Positions 12,901 through 22,748 of a stretch of DNA of 64,000 bases are shown in pieces. This DNA comes from Scenedesmus sp. ARA3 (lineage: Eukaryota > Chlorophyta > Chlorophyceae > Sphaeropleales > Scenedesmaceae). The position numbers and the translations under genes are program-made. Below the pieces are notes generated by a model, which saw only the letters and a program-made list of their open reading frames with translations, was not told the origin of the DNA and did not search any database. The stretch's first letter is position 1. Every line of letters starts with the position of its first letter. The stretch lies in contig RWJK01001566.1 of the NCBI GenBank assembly GCA_004335835.1, positions 1-64,000 of the forward strand. Direction: 5' to 3'.

Positions 12901-13589
12901 CTGGGTGCTGAACTTGTGCTGCACAGATTGGTTGTTCTCACCTTGGGCCAGTACCCTGCAGCGACAAAGCAGCAGCAGCAGCAACAGCAGACGGAGTCGA
13001 CAGCAGCAATGACAGCATCATATGACAGCAATGCACTGCTGGCCAGGAGGATGCTGTAGAAGTTCATCAAGGACCGAATGTACCTGTGCTTTGCATATAG
13101 TCTGCAATGGCTGTTTGTGGGCTCTTGCATTTCTGGCAACTGCCGGAGTCAAAGTAACTTGCGGAATCCTCTCACCGTGCCAGCCATCCTGCAGCTCGCG
13201 CACTGGGCCACCAGTCTGTGACGTTACTGGACTAATCCAAACGGCATCGAAGCCCATTCCCTGCGGACAAGGTGTCGGGTGAGTGGCCAAGACCTTCGAG
13301 CCACGCAGCAACAGACCAGACGATCCGACGACGGGGATAGGTGTACCTGGATGTAGTCAAGCCTCTGCCGCAGGCCCACATGTGTGCCTCCGCATGCATT
13401 GTCGAGATCCTTGCAGGGCCGAGGTGTGCTTGGGCAGTCGGGCAGAGCAAACCTGTCCGTCAAGATGTGCAGCACGCTCTTGCTGGCCCACTGTTCGGCT
13501 GCTGGACCGTATGATGCGGCAGTAAAAGCAAAAGATACAAACACGAGGCAGCTACAGAGGAACAACGAGCCCCGGCTGGGCCCCCACAT
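3906..13589 (-). CDS. Fungal-type alpha-1,3-glucan synthase-like protein (GH13-TM-GT5-polytopic)
   Basis: Nineteen exons: 13589-13347, 13260-13176, 12955-12942, 12725-12650, 12394-12287, 12000-11804, 11599-11381, 11016-10895, 10646-10494, 10266-10053, 9860-9735, 9499-9173, 8873-8446, 8137-7662, 7383-6966, 6691-6582, 6209-5489, 5175-5001, 4727-3906. They sum to 5034 nt with all phases matching (1677 aa). Signal peptide is about 1-25. GH13 domain is about 30-519, with LDIVPNH, nucleophile D234 in GFRVD, acid/base E258 in TIGEV, and D339 in DNHD. A TM helix lies near 524-545. GT5 domain is about 675-1220 with FGGLGKV, GRLTHQKG, EPCGL and ETGGL. Exons 17-19 encode many TM helices. This is the order of fungal Ags1/Mok1, where the amylase domain is extracellular and GT5 cytosolic. 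It is shorter than the fungal proteins (about 2400 aa). V694 replaces the KxGGL lysine. Making alpha-glucan is inferred. Confidence 0.88.
7551..7582. repeat. Echo of exon 14 donor edge (glucan synthase)
   Basis: About 30 bp match the 3' edge of the exon at 7662-8137 (parent 7660-7691) with one or two changes, including the bottom-strand GT donor. The copy lies in the following intron, about 110 bp from its parent. Confidence 0.75.
11113..11140. repeat. Echo of exon 8 acceptor edge (glucan synthase)
   Basis: Near copy of 10992-11019, the first codons of the exon ending at 11016 plus its acceptor. It lies about 120 bp further up the preceding intron. The echo has a CTGCAG acceptor stronger than the CTCCAG-like parent, but it runs out of frame after about eight codons. 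Confidence 0.7.
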
Positions 13590-14270
13590 CCTGAACTAAT
13601 CTCTGCTCTGTGATCGAACGGTTCACTGTCTCGGTGGATACATGTTTGAGTCGCTTATCAACCAAGAACGCTCAAGTCAGCGAAAAATGCTGGGTATATG
13701 CACTACACCCGGCGAACACCAGTCAATGCAACAAGTTACAAAAAACGGAAGTGGTTCGTTGGCCCGTCTTTGACTTTTTAGCGTCCACAATAGTCAATAT
13801 CAAGGGATCAGGTCTATGTATAGCACGTCTGGTAATCTTTGCGGTGTTTTTGGCGGCCGTGATCTGCGGGCAGTACATGTCACTGCCGTAGTGCTGCCGA
13901 ACATGGAAGGTCCTCCCGTACAGGGTGGCCACACACGAGTGACCTGCTGCTCTTCGAACACGCCCATACGACACATACATCTTGCATTGTACCAACCGAC
14001 GCAAATTGCATGGGTTTAGCCACGCTGCTGCAGCAGGAAGAGAAGCACAAGGGCCTGTCATGCTGTGCCCCTTCAAGGGGCAGCAAGGCTTGCTGCAGGT
14101 GACTTGGCAAGCAGTGCATGATAAAATTGGTACAACGTGCAAGCAGGTCAATCATTTCAAGTAGATGCAGCATAATGAGTACTCACATGGCTGGAAGTGG
14201 TCCCCCAAAAGGCCACCATGGCTGCTGAACCTCAGATTGCAGTGCATGTGCATGGCTTTTCGCTCTTGCC
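13590..14270 (-). promoter_or_regulatory. Glucan synthase upstream region
   Basis: About 680 bp between the glucan synthase ATG and the polyadenylation signal of the upstream REXO4 gene. It is less CAG-rich than its surroundings and has no coding exon. I cannot name a specific element. Confidence 0.35.
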
Positions 14271-14276
14271 GTTACA
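14271..14276 (-). terminator. TGTAAC polyadenylation signal of REXO4-like gene
   Basis: GTTACA on the top strand, which is TGTAAC on the coding strand, about 265 nt past the REXO4 stop codon. Confidence 0.5.
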
Positions 14277-14539
14277 AACTTCAACCTACTCAGGCAGCAC
14301 CGCCTTCGGAAGGTGCTGCTGCTGAGCCATTGCATCAGGTCAGGCAAGCTGCTACAGATGCACCTGCCAGCTGGCCGCAGACATGCTGCCTGCAGCCTTA
14401 TGCACACCACCTCCACGGTGCAGTGACTGCAGCCGATTCAAACAGCCCCGCCAGGCCACTGCACCTCCAATGTCCCATACAAGGTCTGATGCAGCAAAAC
14501 CAGAAGCTGTACTACAGCTGACATGTCACACATTAAAGC

Positions 14540-15961
14540 TCACAGGTCAGCCATTGGGTCGTCCTGCACGTCCCGCAGCCTGTAGCTTTCCACGCGCTTC
14601 TTCTTGGCTGCTGGCCTGTTGGCAGTGGGCAGCTGCTTCAGGCCGGAGGGAGTCTTCAGCGCACGCTCCCAGGCAGACGCATGCTTCTGGTACAGGTACA
14701 GCGCTGCAGGCGGCAAGCATAGTGCACACAGCAGCAGTGTGAGCACACGTCTGCAGCAGCACGCGGAGATGCGGAGATGCGGACACGTAGCTGACCTGCA
14801 CACTCGTCCTGTGAGCTGCAGATGGTGCAGCCACTTGAGCAATGCCCCACACAGCACATGATTTTAAGTTCCACACTCATCCACACGCATTCCTACAAAA
14901 AGTAAAACAAGCAGCCGTTAGGCAGTGAACTTCATGTAACTTCATGTAACTTAGGCGGTGAACTTCACACTACACACTGCATCATCATCATCATGTTACC
15001 CATCAAGCCATAGCACACACTGCATCATGTTGACGCCAGCTGAGGTCCTCTGCTTACATGTACGATGCAAACCTATGTCAACTCTATCAAGTATGTCCAC
15101 ACTCTGCGCACCTGCGCGCGCGTCGTCCACGGAGCTGTGCTCGCCCTCCTGGATGACCAGGCCCAGCTCCTGCAGCGCCAGGTGGCGCAGCGCACGCGGC
15201 CGCCGCTTGCCGCCCTTGCTGAACATGAACGGCGGGAACCTGCGGTCAGGAGTCGCATGGTGCAATGGAAGACACATAGTTCGCACGTAAGACTTTGGCC
15301 AATGCACAGCAAGACCTGGTCATCTGGCTCATGAAATGCATGAAAGTGATGAGCGGCGTGCTTAGTGGAGGCGAGATTGCGCAGCGGTCGCTGCCCTTGC
15401 TGAACATGAAGGGAGGGAATCGGCGGTTGTTGAACAGCCGCGATTTGTATGGGTTGTGTCTGTCACAATACGAAGTTGAGTTGTTTCCGAGTGGACGAAC
15501 CTCACAGGGCGCAGGACACAGGACTAGACACACACATGCACGCAGATGCAGCGCATGGCAGGCCAGACACATCTGCATGCACACTCGCACTCACTTTGCT
15601 GTGTCGCGGATGGCCTTGCGTGGGTGGCTGAGCATCAGCACTCGCAGATCCTTGCTCACGCCATGCCCCACTAGCGTGCGGCCCTGCAGCAGCTCCGCTG
15701 CAGCCTTCTGGACCTCTGCCAGCTCAGGCGCCCCCTGCACCTCCTTGGCTGTGATGCCGCTGACCCATGTCCTGCAAGCAAACACCACGATTGGCGACAG
15801 AAAGCCGTGCACAGCAGCACCACGGCAGCAGCAGCAGCAAGCCCAGGGTTGGTGCGGAGTCTCCTGACCCATCTTACAGGGTATTGATCGCGTGCTAGCG
15901 GTGCGCGGCCTTGAACATGGCACGCTGCAACAGCTGCAGGCGCCCCATCACCACGCACACA

Positions 15962-16008
<47 letters not shown>

Positions 16009-17275
16009 ATGCCGGTGCACACGACCATTTCCTGTAAGGAGTACCACTTGAACATGTTGAAAAACCCGTTGTCAATTACCGCTACCATGTAAGCATGCTG
16101 CCAAATTCAATCTTTCCGTCATCATGACTTGTCCTAGCCGCCACACCTGTAGTCAGTGACTGGCTCCTTCTGAGCCACAAAGGAATCCAGCAGTACGTTG
16201 CCCGCAGCATTCACCTGCACAGGGTAAAGAGTTGGCAAAGTGAGCAGGCAAGACAGCAACGCAGCAGTCAAGAGAAGTGCAGGTCAGATGCGTGCTCAGT
16301 TGCAGAGCCGCCAGCAGCCAAGGGTGTGGCCAGGTGCAAGCGCGCACACATGCACAGAGGCAGCTAATAAGACGTGGAGGAACCACAAAGCACTAACTCG
16401 GGTTCCATGGTTCAACCACGTTATGTGGTTGTGCGCAGCACGCCACTCACGATGCTGACGCGTGCCAGGGAGTCCCTCTCTCCGCCAGGCCCCACCCCCA
16501 CCATCTCACAATCCATCGCCACTATGGGCGTGGCCTCCTTGTTGTGCCCTATGCTGCCTATCTGCTTCTTGGCTGCGCTGCTGCTGCTGCCTGCTGCTCC
16601 TGGCGCCTGCCCAGCGCCCTTGCGGGGCCGCTTGGGCTTTGCAGCTTGCTCTGCCACCAGCTGCTGCTTCAGTGCCTGCCAGTTGCTGCCAATCGCTGCG
16701 GGCTGCTTCGGCTGCCACGACTTTGCTGCTGCTGCTGCTGCTGCTGTAGCTGGGACTGCTGCACCGTCTGCACCTGGTGTATCGGTGGCGGCAGCGCTGA
16801 CGTGGTTAGCTGCAGCTGCAGCACCAGCACCAGCAGCAGCTGACTCGCTGCCTGGCTTGTGCTTTGGTTTGTTGCTGCGCTTTTTGAAGTACTGCTGCTG
16901 CTGCTGCTGCTGCTGCTGAGGCGCCTGCTGTGCTGTGTTGCCACGCTGCACTGCCTGCTGCTGGTGCTGCTGGTGGCTTGCTGCCCCATCCTGCTGAGCT
17001 TGCTGCTGCTTGTGTTGCTTCCCAGCTGGCTGCTGCTGTGTGCCCTCAGGCTGCTTGCGCTTGCCGAGCCCAGCTGGCTTACCTTGCTGCTGCTGCTGCT
17101 GCTGCTGCTTCTGATGTGGCTTCTGCTGAGCAGCGCCTGCATGCTTCTGCTTGGCAGGGTGGCTTGCTCCCTTGCCCCCAGCTGGCATTGCAGTGCCTGG
17201 CTTGACAGGCGCAGCTGCCTTATGCACCGGCACTATGGGCCGAGCAAGGCCCTTCTTTTTGTGCTTCTGCTGCAT
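14540..17275 (-). CDS. REXO4: REXO4-like DEDDh RNA 3'-5' exonuclease
   Basis: Six exons: 17275-16451, 16214-16147, 15771-15595, 15459-15316, 15239-15112, 14703-14540; total 1506 nt, 501 aa. The first 250 residues are basic and Gln/Ala-rich, followed by GSNWQALKQQL, which resembles the segment ahead of the nuclease fold in REXO4. The nuclease core follows: MDCEMVG (D255, E257), VGHGVSKDLR (D339), then EHSSVDDARA with the catalytic His and Asp. Family members are nucleolar and take part in rRNA processing; that role is inherited from the family. Exon 4 is odd: it reads through a second copy of RFPPFMFSKG. The alternative is an exon 4 ending at 15421 in the same phase, but that needs a non-GT donor. 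The ATG at 17275 is chosen because the frame opens only after the upstream ORF ends. There are no TGTAA signals between the two ORFs. Confidence 0.85.
15390..15427. repeat. Echo of REXO4 exon 5 acceptor edge
   Basis: Copy of 15205-15239 encoding RFPPFMFSKG. Unlike most echoes it is fused directly to the end of exon 4 with no GT between them, so it changes the predicted protein. Confidence 0.75.
15964..16005. repeat. (CAG)n microsatellite in REXO4 intron
   Basis: An uninterrupted run of about 14 CAG units in the intron between exons 2 and 3 of the REXO4-like gene. Confidence 0.9.
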
Positions 17276-17370
17276 TGTTTTTGCGTCCCTGCTGCACTGC
17301 CAGCGGTGCTTAGCGCGTGTTGTGCGGGTTGCTGTTTGCGCTGCTGTTGTTGGTGTGCGTGTTCTGCAAC

Positions 17371-18040
17371 TCACTGCTGCTGCTGCTGCTTGCTCCCCTC
17401 GTGCTTGGCTAAGCTATCTGCATACAGCAGCAGCAGAAGCAGAAGCTACTGATCAACACGGTCGTCAGATAACCTGTTGGCAAAATGTTGAGGACGGCAT
17501 GTGATCAGCATGCACAGCTCAGTGACAATATTGTCTCAGCATCCATGCCCTTGCACGGGTTCCCGCAGATCTGCTGCAGCATCACACCACGCCTGCTGCT
17601 ATGCGCACTCACCAGCTATGTGTTTCACTGCTGCGGGCTTGCTGCTGCTGAAGAAAAGGTTACCCTTTTTGACATAGACGGCCTGCAGGGAGTGCAGCAG
17701 CAGCCACTGGCCTCAGTGCAGCAAGACAGGCTGCAATGTTGCGACGCAGCACAATACGCATCATGTAAATATGCAGACAACAGAAACACAACCACACTTG
17801 GACTTAGGTTGTTGCCATGACAGCTGGCCATCTGCTGCTCACCCTGCCGTCCTTCAGGCTGGCTAGCTCCACCTGTGCAACTCTTAGTGTCTGTTCCTGC
17901 AGTCAGGCAGGATAGCTGTGACTCACACGAACAGCGCATGTAAATTAACATTTTCAGCTGGCTTGACTAAGTACCTGCAGCTGCTTCGGCTTGTTCAGAC
18001 TGCTGCTGCTGTTGCTGCTGCTGCTGCGGCCAGAGTCCAT
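17371..18040 (-). CDS. ASDURF/prefoldin-like small protein, upstream ORF of REXO4 locus
   Basis: Four exons: 18040-17975, 17872-17843, 17682-17613, 17417-17371; 213 nt, 70 aa, all phases match. After a Ser-rich start come VELASLKDGR, AVYVKKGNLFF and KPAAVKHIADSLAKHEG, then a Gln tail. This follows the pattern of the ASNSD1-upstream-ORF protein (ASDURF), a prefoldin-like subunit of the human PAQosome: xELxxLKxxRxVYxxxxxNxFF followed by a short helix. It is shorter than human ASDURF (about 96 aa), mainly at the N-terminus. The start has a good context (GCCATGG). The stop lies 95 nt before the REXO4 ATG on the same strand, with no ATG and no TGTAA in between. The spliced ORF has only one other ATG. 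This is too short for certain homology. Confidence 0.6.
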
Positions 18041-18374
18041 GGCAATCAGCGTTGCATCATCGCAGCTGTGGCGGAAGATATATAACAGCACGCATCACAA
18101 GTTTTTGTGATTTTGACGAGACAGAAGGCGTTCAAGTCGTATGGCACAACCCTGTCAGAAAGTTCGTCACTTTGAACTGGTTGTGCAGGTGCACTCTGAC
18201 ACGTGCTGTCGTTACTGGCGTTTCGAAATCTGGTCGTTTTGCATCATTGTCTCCGCTTTTATACGTCACGAGGTGCAGAACATTGTCACCATTGCCTCAG
18301 GCTGCAACCCATCGCCTGCCACGGGTGCACAATCGCCACCGTTTCGACGGTGCACACAACGCACTTCAACAACA
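18041..18374. promoter_or_regulatory. Divergent promoter, ASDURF-REXO4 / LZTFL1
   Basis: 334 bp between two start codons facing away from each other. An A+T-rich GATATATAAC motif lies at about 18075-18090. No splice-supported exon is present. Confidence 0.5.
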
Positions 18375-20851
18375 ATGGCTAATGATCTCACAGACTTGCA
18401 CGAGCTGCAGCTGCAAGCCTTCCTGCGGTTCAGCGTGCTGAAAAGGAAGCAGCATGTCAGGGAGGTGCTGCAGTGTGTCGATGAGTGCCAAGAATCTAGC
18501 ATCAGCTCAGGGGTAAGTAGTGCTGTAAGCCATTAATGCTGATCACGTTGCACATCTGGGGCTTTTAGGGCCGCAGCACTCCTGTGCCGTGTGCAGTAGC
18601 AGCGGGAGCCTGCGCACACTGTGGTTGTCATCCTTTGACCAAGTTTTGACCACCGGCTGCTGTCCCCTGATGGCCTCACTGTGCTGTGGCAACTGCGCAG
18701 GAGATGTACAGCAGCAGAGAAGTTTCCTCTATCTTGGATGGGCTGCGTGAGGAGCTGGGTAAATACATCAAGAAGGCACGCACTGTTGTGCTTGACCCTG
18801 CTTGAATCAGCGTGTTGTCAGGCGCTGCGGCACAGCTGCCCCACTGCGATCTTCTGTGCAGCCACATTCTGAAGTATGATAGCATATCAGGTACCTCCTT
18901 GACCCTAGCAGCAACACACATGACCTGCAGCAATGGCTGATGCCAACAGAGGTTGGCACTTCAATGCACGGGTGCTGCCAGCAACTGCTCATTCTGACCC
19001 CAGTGCCGCATGCTTGCAGGAAGTGGAAAACGCCTACCACTCCTGCGCACTTCTTGTCAAGCTGCAGCTGGTAGAGGCACAGAGAGCTGGCGCAAGCATC
19101 ACCATTGACACCAACCAACTTGAGAACGAGGCATTGCTGCAGCAGATCAGGGCACGCGAGCAGGCAGCATTATTGCGGCCAGCAGCAGACTTTGCAGCAA
19201 AGCGGGCAGGTGTGCTTCAGTAGCAGCAGGAGTTGAGTGGCACAGCAATACACTGCTGAGCTACAGAGTAATGCACTGTGGAGCATATGTTCTGTAGCGC
19301 AGCCTTTGCACCCGAAGCAACTAACAGACCACGCTCAGCACTGCTGTTACTGCAGCGTGCAGGACATAGCAGCTAGTAACTTCACACTGGGTGAAGCACT
19401 TGTTTGACATGCAACAGGTGCAGCCGGATCTGTTGTGCATGTGCTCCCCTTGTTGTCATGCCCGAGTGCATATATGCAAGACAACATCATGGTGCTCTTC
19501 ACATTTGCTTTCCAACTGCTTTTGCTGCTTTGTGCGGCTGTGCAGGCGTTCTAGGTGGGCTGGGCAGTGCTGGCGTCAAGACAGTGGCAGACCCTGCAGG
19601 TGAGCACAACAGGCGTGGTGCAGCACTGCTGTTGCGGTGCTTGTGGGTTGTGTTTGCGTCACCTCTTTGCAGCATTGTGCTGTTGCTGTGCACTGCGCCA
19701 ACGATTGGGGTTGCTGCATCATACATTGCCACCAAGTAGTAGGTTGGATTCCCACAAGTGTAAACACCTTGTCCCAAAGCTACAGCAGCAGCACCAGTTT
19801 TTCACAGCATAGAACGCTTCATGCCACGGATGTGCTTTTCTGCACATGTTTCTGCAGCAAGTGTTGCAGCGGCTGCATGGCTCTGGACTTCTGTATGCGT
19901 TGTCTCCTGCAAACTGCTGTAGTGCTGCAGCAGCGGGATCGCCTCAGGACGGAAGTGGAGGCGCTGCAGTCGCGCCTACACTCCCTGCAGGCAGCTGCCA
20001 ACACTACCATGGGGGCAAAGACAGACCTGCAGGGGCAGCTATCAGATGCACAAGCAGCACTCGCAGTCAAAGAGGCAGAGCTGGTGCAGGCCAGAAGCGC
20101 TTTGCAGGCATACAAGGCGGCAGCTGACGCAGGCAATGCTGCTGGGGCAGAAGCAGCAGCAGTGCAGCAGGCGGCAGCACTGCAGCAAGCCCAGGCAGCA
20201 GCACGTGCAGCGCAGCAGCAGATGCAGGCGGCTCAGCAGCAACTGAAAGAGAGGGAGGCAAAGGTGGGTCGCGACTGCAAACCGATGCCTGCCCTCTGGG
20301 GTGTGAGCACGGCTCGCTCAGACTGAGTGTCCCCAAGTACATATTGGCCGGGCATGCCGCTAGCACAAACTCAGCATAGCATGCAGCAAACATATGGTCC
20401 TGCAAACATATGCATGCACGCACAGGACAGCGACACTGCTTCCAGTACGCAGCTGCAGAAGTTCTTCTGCTTGTTGCTGCTGTGGTTGTTGATGGCTCAT
20501 GCAACCTGAAGCATGCAAGCCAAGCACAACCTTGCTGCTCCTACTAGGAGCCTAGCAGGCCACTCAGCTAGCGTTGCAGCATCAGCGTGATCACAAGGCA
20601 GGTCGTACTCACTGTGTGTGCATGGGCGTACTGCTGTCTTGCAGGCCAAGGCAGCAGAGCAGGCGCTGACCGGCAAGCTGCAGCACACGCCGCAGTGGCA
20701 GCAGATGCGGCAGCTGCTGCAGGAGAAGAGCCAGGAGGTGATGCAGCTGCGGCAGCAGCTGGCCAAGTACCAGCCGCAGGATGTGCCCAACGCAGATGCT
20801 GTGCAGAGTGGTGCGCAACCTGCACGTGCTGCGGCAGTGCACCAGTTCTGA
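18375..20851 (+). CDS. LZTFL1: LZTFL1 (BBS17)-like BBSome regulator
   Basis: Six exons: 18375-18512, 18701-18758, 19024-19209, 19546-19599, 19923-20263, 20645-20851; 984 nt, 327 aa (human about 299). The order of segments follows LZTFL1: an N-terminal helix (FLRFSVLKRKQHVREV), REVSSILDGLREELVENAYHS, ITIDTNQLENEALL, a long coiled coil from VLQQRDRLRTEVEALQ, and the conserved tail MRQLLQEKSQEVMQLRQQLAKY. LZTFL1 binds the BBSome and controls its movement in cilia, so the organism probably makes, or has recently made, flagella. The exon 3 acceptor at ...GAAG|TG was chosen by phase and by fit to the family (ELVENAY). The stronger TTGCAG site four bases earlier would break the frame. TGTAAC at 21062-21067 is the likely polyadenylation signal. 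Confidence 0.85.
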
Positions 20852-21061
20852 CAGCAGGAACTGAAGGCATGTGTCCCGTGATGTCAGCAATGATGTTGGG
20901 CTGCAGTCGTCAGCTGCAGGTGTTTGTCATTGCAGTGGTGTGTCTATAAGAACAATTTTAATGCAGTGGTGTGTGTGCTGTCACAGGTGCCTTGGGTGGT
21001 GAACAACAAATGCCTTAAGCTTCTGACAGCAGAACTTCTGCTGAGCTCAAGGTTCCACAAA

Positions 21062-21067
21062 TGTAAC
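21062..21067 (+). terminator. TGTAAC polyadenylation signal of LZTFL1
   Basis: It lies 211 nt past the LZTFL1 stop codon, at the end of a G+T-rich trailer. Confidence 0.5.
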
Positions 21068-21249
21068 AGCATACATGCTACCGGACAGATGGCAGCCCAC
21101 TAGAGAGTACTCAGAGCATCACGGGAGCGTGCCCCAGCGGGCGCCGCCCAGCGACACCCGGCGGGTGTCATCAGCGGGGCTCTCCTGGTCCAGCGTTGCT
21201 TGAAGGTGGTTCTGTGCAGTCTAGGAGCAGCATCTTATCGTCAATTCAC

Positions 21250-21532
21250 AAGTTCTTTTAGCCTTTAATTCAAGGCCTGCTAGCTTGAGGCGCACCGCCG
21301 GGCGGTGCTGCTAGCTTGCTTGTACGTATGTATACTTCAAGCCTGAAGCCTTCCAAATGGTAGGAGGCGTGGAGGCGCCTGAGGTACCCTCATCGCCACA
21401 CACGTCCCCTTCCTTAACTTACGCGGGTGTTAAGTGTGAACACACCACGCGTAGCTCATTCATTCATTCAGCCTGAAGCTTAAAGCAGGAACCTCAAGCT
21501 AGCAGGCCTTGAATTGAAGGCTAAAAGAACTT
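21250..21532. repeat. Foldback (inverted repeat) element
   Basis: Arms 21250-21290 and 21492-21532 are about 41 bp and almost perfect reverse complements (one mismatch), separated by about 200 bp. Transcribed, they would form a long hairpin. The loop holds the dispersed repeat at 21357-21471. Confidence 0.85.
21357..21471 (+). repeat. Dispersed repeat, copy 1
   Basis: About 115 bp from GGTAGGAGGCGTGG to the ATTCATTCATTCA run. The reverse complement occurs at 47052-47170 with roughly 85-90% identity by eye. This copy is inside the foldback loop. No ORF or tRNA-like box is evident. Confidence 0.8.
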
Positions 21533-21839
21533 GTGCACCGGCGGTGCACGGTGCAAGGCTTGCTTCAATGGTATCACCAGCTGCAGCTGGTAGCTACCCC
21601 TTTAGGGGGTTGTCGCGACATCGCAGTGACGTGAGTCTCGGCTGATAAACCTCTTCCCCGATGTAAGCACGCCGAATCAAGCCGAGGAACTTGTCACAAG
21701 TTATGTTGAACACTGTGGCACTGCACTGCAGCCTTGATGGCTTGCTCCAAGGACAACCCACTCGAAGCATCAGGGGAACGTGGTGTCGGGGCTCTCCTGG
21801 TCCAGCTATGCATTTCTTTGGTTCTTTGCAGTCTAGTTC

Positions 21840-22748
21840 AGCGTAATATTGTCACATTACAGTTCTGTCACAGAACAGTGTGCAAATAGGGTTTTGACTG
21901 CTTCTGCAGTTCACTGCAGCTGCTGGCTCGCTGCTTGCCCAAGACCAGGTCTTGCGTACACAAGTTTGTGAGCTTAGTGGTTTCGTTTATGGTAAACAAC
22001 TGCAATATGCAGCGACTGGTGGCTGACACTGTAAGTGCTTGGACGGATATGGGTCCTCGTGATGAATGCCGAAGTCATGCCGAATGCCGAAGTCATGACA
22101 GGAGTAGCGGTTGTGGTTGGCGTTGGATGTGGATCAAGGTGTGAACATGTTGCATGCTCGAGCTCGATGTGGTCGCTCCATCCTGGGCGGGTGTCATATT
22201 TCCACTGAGTGGTAGGTCGCCGGGATGCAGAAGATGACGATCGATGCCTTGCAGCAGCACGACGTCTTTTGAACCTGTGTACCTTTCTTGATAATCTTTT
22301 TCTTTGGACTTATTCAAATAGTCGCAGCTGCTGACAAAGCGGCACGCTGACGCCTGGCCCCTCGCCATCACTGAGCCCCTGAGCCCCTGAGACACCGTTC
22401 CATGCTCTTCCCCGCGCGCCGGTCCTTATACATATGCTGACAAGCTAGCGCACGGCTCACCGGCCAGTGATTGCTCATCACTGAGCATTGCTAGTTCCAG
22501 TGGAGCTGCTGCGCAGGTGTGAAGAGCAGGCCAAGCTGTCCACTTCCTGCATTTACTCCCGCAGCCTAGCGCCCATATGCCCCACAGCCTTAGCCAGTCC
22601 CATCAGCCATGCAGCCACCCACCACACACATGCGCGCGCGTTGCTGCTGCTGCTGCTGCTGCTGTTGCTGCTGCGTAGCATTGTGTGGCACGAGGCTCTC
22701 ATGCTCACACGTGCTACTGCCGCCTGCACAAATCTGCAAACTCTGCAG
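21840..22748. other. No gene recognised before KH gene
   Basis: Contains short open frames only. Upstream exons of the KH-like gene may be here: a candidate ends at the GCGCAG|GTGTGA site near 22515. I could not join it in phase with a convincing start. Confidence 0.3.

Larger units (their letters stand above)
21119..21836. repeat. Direct repeats flanking a foldback element
   Basis: Two diverged copies, 21119-21235 and about 21766-21836, share a 20-bp core (21175-21194 and 21787-21806) followed by GGTTCT-N-TGCAGTCTAG. The left copy carries an extra GC-rich stretch. They bracket the foldback at 21250-21532. This could be one composite non-autonomous element of about 720 bp. No coding capacity. 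Confidence 0.6.

Noticed and set aside
17276..17374. N-terminal extension of REXO4 upstream of 17275
   Set aside because: No ATG in this stretch; the open frame only begins because the ASDURF-like ORF has ended, and the residues (TRTPTTAAQTA...) have no REXO4 counterpart.
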